Part shown: one piece after another, positions 35,410 to 46,266 of the stretch
Layout of the letters: each line of letters opens with the position of its first letter
Position numbering within the stretch: position 1 is the first letter of the stretch
NCBI RefSeq assembly: GCF_030867095.1
Contig: NC_081828.1
Span: 47,717,434-47,781,433 of the forward strand
Reading direction: 5' to 3'
DNA length: 64,000 nucleotides
DNA from: Alligator mississippiensis
Lineage: Eukaryota; Chordata; Crocodylia; Alligatoridae
Translations under genes and position numbers: made by a program
The notes under the pieces: model-generated
Database searches by the model: none
The model's input: only the letters and a program-made list of their open reading frames with translations
What the model was told of the DNA's origin: nothing

Positions 35410-35695
35410 ATTTTTGCTATTTGATGTTGCACATCAAAGAGCAACTCACAAAGAGACTCTCATGGACCTAGAGGAACAGACTTTCACCTTCTGCTTCCGC
35501 TGTGCAAAATTAAGTTTATTTTCAACTCATGGGGACTTTTTACCATCTTTAAATTTTCCCCTGAGCCTGAAGGAAGGGTGCGTGCACCCAGAAGCTTGCA
35601 GAAAAAAAAAAAACAACCTTTTTTTTGTGATTTCTTAGTTTGTCTAATAAAAGGTATCATCTCTGAACCAGGAGTTCTAGAGTTTTGCATTTATT
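35410..35695 (+). repeat. Third copy of the inverted-repeat family
   Basis: It carries the same ordered blocks as the right arm at 19240-19500: CATCAAAGAGCAACTCA, TGTGCAAAATTAAGTTTATT, GGGGACTTTTTACCATCTT, CCTGAAGGAAGGGTG, AGAAGCTTGCAGAAAA, TCTAATAAAAGGTATCAT, AGGAGTTCTAGAGTTTTGCA. It is more diverged than the two arms are from each other. Confidence 0.8.
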
Positions 35696-36223
35696 CTGGG
35701 TGGAGTTTGTATTTAACATGGAAACCCTGGGATGTGGTTTCCTATGGTGGCTATACAAGTCCAGAGCCTGCCTGGTCAGGGAGTCCCTCCCTAGATGCCA
35801 TGACATGAGGAGCTCCTGCTTGCAGGGCTCCTGAAGGGACCGGGATGTTGGGCTGAACAACCCTGTAGGCCTGGGAACAGAGAGAACAGTTCCCTGGACT
35901 GGGAAAGACTGGGTTTCCAGGCAAGTGGCTTTCATTTATGTTAAATCCAAGGGACTGAGATACGTCTGCCAGGTGGCAGTGATATTTCTCATTCATTTGA
36001 GTTACACAGGGAGTTCAGCCTTGAGTCCTGCTGGGGTGGGGTCCAAGCCTGTTGAGATAACCCATAACCCAGGAGCCTCAGGTGGGGGTGGGGCCCATGA
36101 GGAGCCCAGGAGCCTGCAGCAAGATGGAGACCCAAGCCAGGTCAGCCCAGGGAAAGGCCGAGCTGGGCCAGAGTAATCACAAACCCAGAGTGGGCCAAGC
36201 CAGACTAGAGGATGCACAAGACT

Positions 36224-36332
36224 GAGTGGGGGCTGCTGCATGTGGGACTGGGGGGTCCGTGAGCCCAGGGGGAGGGTCTGTGAGCCCAGAGGGGAGGGGC
36301 TGCTGTGTGCAGGACCGGGGAAGTCCGCAAGC

Positions 36333-36364
<32 letters not shown>

Positions 36365-36510
36365 CTGCTGTGCATGGGATGGGACTAGGGGTCTGCAAGC
36401 TTGAATGGCGAGGGTGCTGCTGTATGTGGGACCGGGGGTCCACGAGCCTGGAAGGGGGGGGGGCAGCTGTGTGTGGGACCAGGGGTCCATGAGCCTGGAG
36501 GAGGTCAAAC
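36224..36510. repeat. G-rich minisatellite, unit about 60 bp, with a 30-G run
   Basis: About five imperfect units of the type GGGGCTGCTGTGTGTGGGAC then CGGGGGTCCATGAGCCTGGA. One copy contains 30 consecutive G at 36335-36364. The long Pro-rich - strand frame across it is a composition effect. Confidence 0.85.
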
Positions 36511-36539
36511 AGACTGGTAGAGGAAACACAGGGAGGCAT

Positions 36540-36730
36540 GCGCCCCCCCCCCGACAGGGCCGTCCCCGCAACTGATGCTGCCAGCAGCTTCTGCAGATGC
36601 TCACCAGCCCCGATTCCGATGCTGACGCCGCTGGTGGCTTCTGCGGGTGCTTGTCAGCTTTGTCCCTGCCACCGCTGCCACTCACAGCTTCTGCAGTTGC
36701 CCCCACCTGACTCAGGAGGCACCAGTCACC
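36540..36730. repeat. GC-rich tandem, unit about 60-65 bp
   Basis: Three imperfect copies around AGCTTCTGCAGATGC / GGCTTCTGCGGGTGC / AGCTTCTGCAGTTGC, each preceded by GCTG/CCGC-rich sequence. Confidence 0.6.
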
Positions 36731-36749
36731 CATGAGCTGAAATGTATAA

Positions 36750-38190
36750 AAAGATTAAAGAGAGAACATCTGTGAGGCTTGGGGCGCAGTATTGTGGGGG
36801 TGAAGGAGTCGCACAACTTGCCCTTAAGGCTCTTGGTGCCTCACAGGGGCCTTGTCAGGCTGAGAGGAGGGTGTCACCAAGCCTGAGGACTGGAGCCAGG
36901 CTAGATGGGTCTTGCGAGAAACCCAGTGGGAATTTACTGGGATTAGGGCTTACTATAAAGGCCTTTTGGCTGCCTCCCTGAATCAACATATAATATTTAA
37001 GAACAAGGTGTGGCAGGCAAGTAATCTAGGGAGAGCAGCATTAGAGTTTGAGGCAGGAGTGGTAAGGCCACTAGGAGGCATCACAGCTGCCCCTGTGGCA
37101 ATAAGCTTGTCACAGCCTTCTTAGGAATTAAGGAGCACTTGGAGAAAAGCAGTTTCTCCTCATTGGAATGGGTGTGTAGGGAGCTCCAGCAGAACCTAAG
37201 GGAGTTAGGAGCACCTGATCCCAGCACTGGGAGGGGCTCAGGCCCTGGACTAACAGCAATCCATTGCCAACCTGAAGAGAGGCTCAGTTCTCATGCTTTC
37301 ACCCGTCACCTGATACTGCAAGTTCTGTTTCACGGGGCAGAGCTAGTATGCAGGCACAAAGATATCCTTCTGGCTCTGTCTTTGGAACCCTGGGTGGCTC
37401 TGACAGATGCCCTGCAGTGCTTGGGGTCTGAGCAGGTGAAGCTGAGTGTAAGCCAAGGGCCTCAGTGCTCATCTCAGAAACTCCCAACTCTTGTCACTGT
37501 GGTCCCATATGAGTCTGAACACATGAATAGGCTCCCCCAGCTGACCTGGGCCCCTGCTCCAGCAACATTTCCCACCTCAGCATGAGTGTGGCTGCTGAAA
37601 ATCCCCAAGTCAGTCACACAGACCATCTTGGATGTGCGAGGACCCCTGTCCCTTCTGCCCCATCTCAGCATTGCTTTGAGGCAGGAGTTTCATTGTTTCC
37701 TATAACTAGATCTGTGCCATGATTAGCTCCCCACAGTGAGCACCATGTGAGGGTGGGAGAGTCTTCCTCCCTATTCATGTATGTGGGTACAAGCCCTCTT
37801 GTGCATCAGAACAGAGTGAAAGATTGGCCTGAGTTCTCAAAAGAGCCCCAAGCCGTGGGGGCGTCTGTGTGTCTTTCTGCTCCTCACCCAGTTCTGCCTG
37901 CTGACACTCCTGTCCTGTCTCAGCTCTGGCTCGGAACTCTCAGGGTCTGGACTGGAGCCTGGTATCCCCATAAGATAAGCTCCAGGACAGAGCAGGACTG
38001 TGCAGACCCTTTTCCTCCCCCAGGACAAAGCTTCTGCCCCTACCCTGCCCCAGCACAGCCCTGGAAATCCCCTGCCAGCCCCAGCCCAGCCCAGTTCTGG
38101 CTGCAGCCTCGGGGGGGGAGGGGGGGGGGGGCACCTTTAGGGATACTGTGATATATGAGGAAGCTGTTGGGGAGCGTTATGCTGTGAGGC
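36750..38190. other. Unassigned stretch, possibly repeat-derived
   Basis: No V segment or host gene recognised. The block at 36745-37130 has a TATAAAAAG-like box and a retroelement-leader feel, but no ends or duplications are visible, so it is left unassigned. A 9-12 G run lies near 38110-38130. Confidence 0.3.
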
Positions 38191-38590
38191 ATGGAAGTTG
38201 CCCCCTTGGTCAGAGCTTCTCAGGGAATAAGAGGGAGTGATGCTGAGAGCAGAGGCTTCCCCTTGGCCCCCACTTATGGGAAGCTCCTGGGTTTTTCTTC
38301 AGGGCTTTCAGCCCCACAGCCCTGGCACTGGTCTGATGGGTTCTGTGGCCCATCTCAGCTTCCCATGTGTCGGGGGGGGGGGGGGTGGAATTTCCTTGCA
38401 CCCACCAAGGACACATTTCCTAGGGGAGCCTCTGGATCTGCACCTAGGTTTGGAGACACAACCAACCCACCAGTAACTCACCACACAACCCCCTCAGCCA
38501 GACAACAAGACCACCTCCTGCCCATTCACAACCTCCCTGCCTAGACCAGGCACCACAAACATACATGCATGTGCACACCACCACCCCACA

Positions 38591-38591
38591 A

Positions 38592-38622
<31 letters not shown>

Positions 38623-38638
38623 ATACACACACACACAC
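38591..38638. repeat. (AAAT)n then (CA)n microsatellite
   Basis: About eight AAAT units followed by seven CA units, inside the array. Confidence 0.92.
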
Positions 38639-40539
38639 CCCCACACCATGACCTGAGGGATGGCCAGTTGCACCCCCAAGAAGATGCCACAGGCAGCCAC
38701 AAACCTGCCTCAGAGGCTTAACTGGGAAATGTGTCCCTGGAGGGTGCAAGAAAACTTTTTTTCACTTCAACACATGGGACAATAAGATGAGCCACAGAAC
38801 CCATAGGACCAGTGCCCAAGCTCTGTGGCTTCAAGCTGCACAAGGAGCCCAAAGATAGGGTTTGGGCATGCCATGACAAGCCCTGCATCTTTGCAGGCCA
38901 GAGTCCTGGCACTGGTCAGATGGGCTCTACAGTGCATCTCACCTTGGCATGCCTCAGAGTAGGAAAAGGAAAGTTATCTAGTGACAGTCATAAATAGACA
39001 CTTAAGATAACCTGCAAGAGGCAGATTTAAAACTGGCAACCTTGCAGTCACCAGTTCATAACTCAGGCCCTTCAGCCACATAAGAGGCCTGCTAGGGCCC
39101 TCTCTACAAACCCAGGGCTCCCACTGTCACTGGCCAGAAACAGGCACATGCACCCCACCAGCTTCAGGAGCCCCCCCCCCCAAAAATGTTTAAGTTAATG
39201 GGCCATGTAAGAGGGCCCTCTGCCCAGCAAAAAGGAGACACGAGCAGCCCCAAGCTCTCCCCTTTTATCTGCCAGCCTCATGATGAGCCTCAGAGATGCT
39301 TTGCAAGCCCCCAGGCCTGCTGCCAGGCCTGCTGCCTTCTTACCTGCTATGGGCTGAACTCTCTCAGCTGCCTCAAAATGAAAAACACCCCAAGAAAATG
39401 CATTTTGGTCGCACCAACTCATCCAGCCTCACGCACATTCCCAGGACTCTCAGGGAAGCCAAGCTAGACTCTGGGGGCTTGTCTTGGCCTGCCCAAACCT
39501 GGCACTTGTCAGATGGGCTCTGCAGCATATCTCACCTTGGCATGTCTCAGGGCAGAAAAAAGAAAAAAAATGTATGCAGTGACAACCATAAATAGTGACT
39601 TCAGGTAACCTGCCGAGAGGCAGACTTGACCCTATGACCTTGGGACTCCCAGCTTGCAACTCAGGTCCTTCACCCACAAAAGAAGTCTGCAAGGGCCTCT
39701 TCTGCAGACTCAGGGCTCCCCCTGTCACTGGCTGGAAAACAGGCACACACACCACACCAGCTTCAGCAGCCCCCCCAAAAAAATTCATAGGCCATGTAAA
39801 AGGGCCCTGTGCCCAGCAAAAAGGGGCAACTATCAGCCCCACACACTCTCCCCTTTTATCTGCCAGCCTCATACTGAGCCTCAGAGACACTTTGCAAGCC
39901 CACAGGCTGGCTGCTTTCTTACCTGTTAGGACCCGACCCCTCTCTGCTGCCCCAAAATAAAAATTAAATAAAAACAAAAACATTCATAGGCCATGTAAAA
40001 GGGTCCTCTGCCCAGCAAAAAGGGGCCACGAGCAAATCCAAACTCTCCCCTTTTATCTGCTAGCCTCATGCTGAGCCTCAGAGATGCTTCACAAGCTCCC
40101 AGGCCAACTGGCTTCTTACCCGACCCCTCTCGGTTGCCCCGAAACTAAAAAAGAACCTAAGAAAGTGCATTTTGGCTGTACCTACTCACCCATCCTCACA
40201 CAAGGGCTCCCAGGAAAGCCCAACTAGAATCTGGGGGCTTGCTGTGGCCTACTCAAACCCCTGCCCTGCATCTTTGCCCTGGCACTAGCATCATGTTCAG
40301 CCCCAGAGATACAACACAAGGCTCCAGGACTGCTGATTTCCTCACTGCTTGGGCCTCAATGGCCTCAGTTGCCCCAAAATTGAAAAAGAAATAAAAAATC
40401 ATTTTGGCTGTACCAAGTTCCCCTTCCTCACAGACACTCCAAGTTCTCCGACTGAAGCACAGGCTTGAGCATTTGCTAAGGGAGTTCTGGTACTCATGAA
40501 GGGCCATAGGGGCCCCCCCAACCTCTAGCCCCTACCCCT

Positions 40540-40790
40540 GACCTTTTGATCTCTGACCCCTGACCCCAACCCTGACCTTCTGAGCATGAACCCTGACCTT
40601 TGACCCCAGCCCCTGCCCTCTGAGGTCAATGTATGTTCTGTGGCCCTAACCACTGACACAGGCCCCTGACCCGTTGACCCTTGGTGCTGATCCCTGACCT
40701 TTTGACCCGACTCCTTGATCTCAACCTCTGACCTATGGCACCCAGCTCCTGACCTTTTGATCCATGACTCCCCACCCCTAACCTGAGAGT
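40540..40790. repeat. CCCTGACCTTTTGACCC minisatellite, block 1
   Basis: Many imperfect copies of a 14-20 bp unit such as CCCCTGACCTTTTGACCC. A second block of the same unit lies about 1 kb away (41535-41870), within the same array. Confidence 0.85.
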
Positions 40791-41534
40791 CTTAACATCT
40801 TAACTTGATGTGTCAGGGGACAAAAACAAAAAAACCTCACAGCCACAAGGGCTACCATTTGCAGCTTTGGGGCTTCAGGTCTTGGTATGCCATGCCAACC
40901 CTGAGTATTGGCTCTACAGAGGCCTGGTACTGGTCATGTTATCTCTGGAGCACATCTCAGCCTGGCATGTGTTGGGAGCAGAAAGAATGGTCACAAGTCC
41001 AAGGATTGTTTGTTTCAGCTGAGAAACCCAAACCCACCCACTAGGGCTAGAGCTCCCAACTTCTTTGTTTTCATGTCACAACACAAGCCACTTGGCTAAA
41101 GCATCCGGGGCTAGGCTGCTCCCCTGAAAACATAAAGAACTTCACTATCCAACCCCCTATACCAATAAATAGGTAAATAAATAAAAAATTGAAGTGCCTT
41201 GTGCAAGGGCCCTGTTTCCAGCAAGAAGAGGCCCCAGGCAGCCACAGACTTCCCTTTCTTATCTACTGCCCTCATGCTCAGCCCCAAACATACTACACAA
41301 GGCTCAGGGCTGCTTGCTTCTTACCTGCTAGGGCCTTGATAGTTTTGGCAGCAAAGTTTTTAAAAAAAAAACAAACCCAAAACAGATTTTGGCATGTCAA
41401 GTCACCAATGCTCAGAGATACTGCCAGGGCTCTGAATGAAACATGGGCCAACATCTGGGGCTTGGCATGGCATGCTGGTTTTGGCATGCCATGCCAAGCC
41501 CCGAGTATTTGCCAAGTGGAGCTCTGGCACTTGT

Positions 41535-41870
41535 CAAGCGCCAAAGGGCCCCCTGACCTAAACCTATGACCCAGGACCCCCAACCTCTGGCCCCAACCCC
41601 CGACCTTTTGATATCTGACCCCTGACCTCTGACCCTCACCTTTGACCCCCCAAGCCCTTATCAAAACCCCTGGACCCTGACCTTTGACCCCTGCCTCCAG
41701 CCCCTGCCCACTGAGGTCAATGTATGGCCCCGAGCACTGACCTTTTGACCCCGATCCTGACTTTTTGACATCCTGAACGTTGCCCCCTGACCTTTTAATC
41801 CCCGACCCAAACCTGGCCTCTAATCCCTGACCTCAGTCTCTGACTCCCCACCCCTAACCTTTGAGTCCTA
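41535..41870. repeat. CCCTGACCTTTTGACCC minisatellite, block 2
   Basis: The same unit as 40540-40790. Its position relative to the array anchors is also the same, so the larger unit including the minisatellite was duplicated. Confidence 0.85.
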
Positions 41871-42900
41871 ACATCTCAGCCTGACATGTGTTGCGGGGCA
41901 AAAGAAAAAAAAAAAAACCCAAAAAACTCACAGCCCCAAGAGCTGCCATTTCCAGCTTTCAGGTTTTGGGTTTCAGTCTGCCACACCAAGCCTGAGTCTT
42001 TGCTCTGCAGAGCCCTGGCTCTGGTCAGGTGACCTCTGGAACACATCTCAGCTTGGCATGTGTTGGGGGCAAAAAAGGTCTCGGACATTCCCAAGTGCTG
42101 CCATTTCCAGGTGGCATCCCCAGGCCCACTCACTGTGCCTTGGCTTTCCAACTTTCTGGTACCCAGCTCATGACCCAAGCCCCTTGGTTAAAGAGCCCAG
42201 GTTCCAGGCCTGTCCCCTGAAGACCTCAAGAACTTCACTAAATAAACTTCCTCCACTCAGGAAGAAGAAAAAAAGCTGGGAACCTTGGTGTGAGATAGTT
42301 CTGTCATTATCTTGCAACCGGCAGGGTGGGGGCGTGGGGATGGGTACCTGGATGCTGGTCCTGTTCTGAGAGCTGCTGGCAGGAGGCAGCTGCAGGCAGA
42401 CTCTCAGGCCAGGCTGATCACCATGGTGGGGCTGCCTTCCCCTGCTGAGGGCCCAGCTGGCTCCAGCCCCTGCTGCGCAGAGAAGGGGTGGAGTGGTCTG
42501 CAATGCTGGGCGCATCCCCCCTCACCTGGTGCTGGGGAAAATTCCATCCAGACAGGATTAATGTGCAAGGGGCTGGCTGGGGTCAAGACGGGCTGGGTAG
42601 AGCAGCATTTGGACTGGGGTTTGCACATTCAGCCTTGTAACCGGAGGGCAGTCAGGGTCACCGTGCTCTCCCCTGTTGCCTCCTTTACCGTGTCAAATTG
42701 CCGACTAGCACCTTCTAATTCTCGCCCGCCACAACTTTGATCTTGTAAATATATTCATAGGGAGGCTACCTTTCGTCTTCTGGTCCATGGTTGTCCTGTT
42801 ACCTCTAGTTTGTCTACGGTAGTGTGTGTTCCGTACTCTTCAGCCTTATGGGCTACGCATGGCTCCTACCACCCCTGTACCATACCCCAAGCCTCGCAGG

Positions 42901-43610
42901 TGTAACGGACGTTGTTCTGTCTCTCTCTCCGTCTCCACACCCTCTCTGGCACTTGGGCTTTCCGCAGCCGTCTCTCTCTGTGCCTTCTCAATAATGCCGC
43001 CCTCTCTCCGGGGCTCTCAAGTGCTGCCCCCTTTCCTGGGGCTCACCACAATGCTGCCCCTTTCTCCATGGCTCACCACACCTGCAGTGGGGCTTCTCAG
43101 CAATGTCCCCTTCTCTGGGGCTTCTCAACTGCCCCTCTCTGGGGCTGGGGTCTGTGCACCCCAAATGCTGCACCCTCACTGGCACTGGGGCCCTCACACT
43201 GCTGTGAGTCCCCTATGAGGCCTCCTCCAACCCCTAACAGCCTCACCCAAACCACTGGTCACAAACAGCAACACAAAAACAAGCCCCTGGGCTATGATAC
43301 AAACAGAAGCTGCCCAGCTATAATCATGCTCAAGCCTACCAGGGTTTCTTCATCTTGCAGCAGAGTAAAACATTGCTCCTGCAACAGGCTTCTCCGCTGT
43401 AACATGGCTGAGAGCTCCCTCCTCCTTGGCTGCTGGTAGAGAACTGCATCTGGCCTCTTGCCTGTGATTTATATAGGAGCCAGGCCCTGCCCCTTCTCGT
43501 CAGCTGGCTAGGTAGGTGTGGGTCGTTATTTCCCACTAGTTGCCTCAGCAACCGGCACCTGAGGGGTTATCTGGCTCTCCAAGTAGCAGGCACCTTAGTG
43601 CCCTACTACA
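42901..43610 (-). mobile_element. LTR-like fossil (probable solo LTR)
   Basis: 710 bp. On the - strand it begins TGTAGTAGGGCACTAAGGTG and ends CGTCCGTTACA, a TG...CA element. Its first ~35 bases are homologous to the starts of the LTRs at 46267-47376 and 47629-48658 (TGTGGCAGGGCACC...GTGCC.GCCACTT). A TATATAA box lies within it in the same direction. No target duplication is clear and no internal region was recognised. Family: unclassified LTR retroelement. Confidence 0.6.
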
Positions 43611-44268
43611 AGCCTGATCATTTGTGATGGCTTTTAGAACAGGGGTGTGTGTGTGTGTGCGCCTGCAGTGACACACCCCAGTCCTACTCTGCGCTGTTCC
43701 CCTGTGAATGGTGCTGTCCAGTATCTCTTGGCCCCTAAGTGAGCAGGACCTGTACCACAGGGCCAAGCTGGGAGGCAACTAATGGGGCACATGCCTGGGC
43801 AGGGCTGAACTCCTCCCTTTGGCTCAGGCAGGTTGTAGATGCCCAGGATGTGGCACTGGGGGCTCCTGCCTGGATGCATTCACTCCCAGAGATGGTCCCT
43901 GGGTTCAGGAGAGGGTCTCTGATGGGTCACCGATGTTCCCTGCCATTCCCCTCCCCACATTCAGGACTCAGGGCCTTCCTGCCCTTCCCTGAGCACTCAG
44001 ATCCCTCTTGAGCTCCAGACACTGGACTAGGGCTGGTCCTAAAGTGGGGATGTCACTGGGCATCCACAGTGCAAGAAGAAGGCATCTGCCCTCCCTGACA
44101 CCTTGGGCCCCAGCTCATGTGCTCCAGACAGGGACACTAGGAGGAGCCCTCTTCCCCACTTCCTGCTGCTAGTTGAGGGGCTGGCAAGTGAGGGATGTGT
44201 GCGCCTGTGTCACAGCAGGGTAGCATGAGGACAGGCCCTGGAAGTGATTTTCTCAGTCCCTGCAGTAA
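43611..44268. other. Spacer; (GT)n near 43646; nothing coding
   Basis: A short GT/GC repeat lies at 43644-43661. No gene or further repeat recognised. Confidence 0.45.
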
Positions 44269-44270
44269 GA

Positions 44271-44309
44271 GGTTTTTGTCTGAGCTATGCCTGGTTTCCT
44301 CTCACTGTG
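44271..44309 (-). promoter_or_regulatory. Perfect consensus 23-bp recombination signal
   Basis: On the - strand: heptamer CACAGTG (44303-44309), exactly 23 spacer bases (44280-44302), nonamer ACAAAAACC (44271-44279). Heptamer and nonamer both equal the consensus. It directly follows a badly damaged V segment. Confidence 0.92.
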
Positions 44310-44575
44310 TTTCTGGCACAGCCATGTTCTTGGGCTTCAGACTCCTTATTTGCAGGTATGGAGAGATCACAGATGTCTCTGGAGATGGTGAATTGTCCTT
44401 CCACAGCCTTGAAGTACCACTGGCTCAACCCACTTGGTTTGCTGACAGTGGCCACCCACTCCAGTCCCTGGCCAGGAGCTCAACAGACCCAGTACATCTG
44501 ATAGGGAAGGTGAATCCAGAGGCTTTGCAGGTGAGGCACAGAAGGGCCCTTGTACATGTGATGGCGGTTTAGTCC
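44310..44575 (-). pseudogene. IGHV-type V segment pseudogene (VH3-like), 5'-truncated
   Basis: The - strand shows LLCLTCKASGFTF (FR1 end with core Cys), [36 protein letters not shown], then [16 protein letters not shown], in more than one frame. This matches VH3 (LSCKASGFTF..YWVRQAPGKGLEWVA..FTISRDN..LQMNSLKPEDTAVYYC). At least two frame changes and one stop occur, the YYC end is lost, and the start of FR1 and any leader are absent. The recombination signal beside it is perfect. Confidence 0.82.
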
Positions 44576-44599
44576 TTCAGAGTTACATTCTATGCCCCC

Positions 44600-45925
44600 T
44601 AAATTGAAACGGTGGATTTTATTTTTCCGTCAACCATTGGTTGTAAAATTCATGAAAGTTCAGTGTGCTATTCACAGTAAATTACTGCAGGGGGTGCTGC
44701 ATAACAATCCACCCTGCTGATCTCTTTGTATTAAATTACAACAGGGCACTGCACACCACTAATCCCCGCTACAGACTGGTCATGTCTATAGCTCATAACT
44801 ATATTAAATCATTAATTTCATTAATTTTTAAACACATATATTTACACACATTTTTTAATTTTTTACATTTTTCAACAATATTTTTAATTTTTATTCTTAT
44901 TTTATTCTTATTCTTTTCATTCCTACCTTTATTTTTATTCTTATTTTTTATTTTCCTATTTCTATATCATCAAATAAACTTTATTTCATGTGTAAATCTG
45001 CTTGTTTTTTTTTTATTTCACTCAACCACCCTTATGAACAAGGTGCTGAAATTCTCCGATCACTTATGATATGCATACAAATCTGCACCCTTTCCCTTGA
45101 ATTTCTTTTATATCTATCTTTGTGCACATATTGGAGTGTTGTTGTGTGCTAATTGAAACTCCAATAATGTGCTCCCTGCATTATCTCACAGGGATCTCAA
45201 TCCCAGAATGCACCTGGAACCGCCCCCCATCTGCACCCACATTCCTGCAGTCACAATCCTGCACTGTTAGGGGTCATTGTTTCATTCAGTGTTTGCCTTC
45301 TGTCCCCAGACATTTCATTCTATACAACGTCTCTGTTTGGGTCTCTGTTCTCATTGCCCCCCAGGTCTCAATTTCTTCGGGCTGTCCCCCACGCTCTGAC
45401 CGCCAAATTCAAATCCACATACCGATCATCCAAGCTTCTCCACCAGGCTAACAAGAGACTCTGGCCTTCTGACTAGATATACTCCCTGCACTCTTCCCAC
45501 CCCTCCTTGTGGAGACATTTGTAGAGAGCCACTTCATTATCACCTCTCCCATCTCCAAACAGGGCACTGAAATTCTCTGAGTGCTTATAATACGCACATG
45601 AATCAGCACCCTGTGAATTTCTTATTTCTTCACACTGATATTGGGCATTGAGTTAATGTGACCAGTGGTAGATAGTGCATTTTAATGTCCTTGCCGCATT
45701 TCATGCCCCCGCCCGCCCCCTACACACAAAGCAAAGGAAAACCTGTAGACTTCAGCCCTCTCCAGCTCCCCACTACTGTCACCACAGCCTGCCCCCACAC
45801 CCACCACTAGGCACAATGTACTTATGAGACAGACAGAAGTGTTGCAATGAAAATTTTTATTTTATTTATAGAAACATTCAATGGTAACTGCTGAACAGTT
45901 TAGCATTCAGTGCTGATCAATCGGT
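44600..45925. other. AT-rich region with a duplicated block
   Basis: 44800-45010 is strongly T-rich on the + strand. A block reading GCTGAAATTCTCCGATCACTTATGATATGCATAC (45042-45150, read in parts) recurs diverged at 45555-45660 (GCACTGAAATTCTCTGAGTG then CTTATAATACGCACATGAATC), about 515 bp away in direct orientation. No ends or duplications were found. The 134-codon frame at 44665 is low-complexity. Confidence 0.5.
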
Positions 45926-46266
45926 GGCCTACAGAACACCCTCGCCATCTACAGCAGCCAGAATGTGTGCAGCCAGGCAATTCCACACAATGGATCCCTG
46001 ACCAGTGTTTGCATGCTGATCATAGGGGGCACCATGCCCTGCCTGCCCAGGTCTCTGTCTGGCTGCTGTCTCCTGCACTTCCTCAGACCAGGAATCACTG
46101 AATACCTCCCCACAGTCTTGCAAATATTATGGATGCCATGATGTTTTCTGGCTCTACCTCGAGCCTGTAGTTCAGTGACCTCCACCATGCTTTCAGACTG
46201 CCAAATGGGCTTTCAACAGTCATCTGGCATTTGCTAAGGTAGTAGCTGAATTCCATCTTTTTCCAG

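Larger units (their letters stand above)
38200..42260. repeat. Complex tandem/segmental array of one repeat family
   Basis: Two anchor phrases recur. Anchor 1 (GGCACTGGTCAGATGGGCTC ... ATCTCACCTTGGCATG) is found near 38325, 38910, 39500, 40930 and 42015, and inverted near 38750-38815. Anchor 2 (GCCCAGCAAAAAGG ... CTCTCCCCTTTTATCTGCCA ... CAGAGATGCTTTGCAAGC) is found near 39220, 39810, 40010 and 41215. Units are roughly 200-600 bp, in the same orientation except for the one inverted block. Open frames inside it repeat from unit to unit and are not genes. Confidence 0.8.

Noticed and set aside
36224-36510. Immunoglobulin switch region
   Set aside because: The tandem is G-rich but lacks repeated GAGCT/GGGGT or AGCT clusters, and no constant gene lies beside it.
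36002-36733. 243-codon open frame, Pro-rich (- strand)
   Set aside because: It runs across the G-rich minisatellite and a 30-G run; the frame is open because of base composition and repeats.
37290-37570. Possible further V segment (- strand)
   Set aside because: A few V-like residues appear by chance, but no FR2 Trp, no RDTS/RFTIS block and no YYC could be aligned.
38200-42260. CRISPR-like array
   Set aside because: Units are long, diverged and of unequal size in a vertebrate genome; there is no short direct repeat with unique spacers.
44665-45069. 134-codon frame, Phe/Leu/Ile-rich
   Set aside because: It is a T-rich low-complexity tract, not a membrane protein gene.
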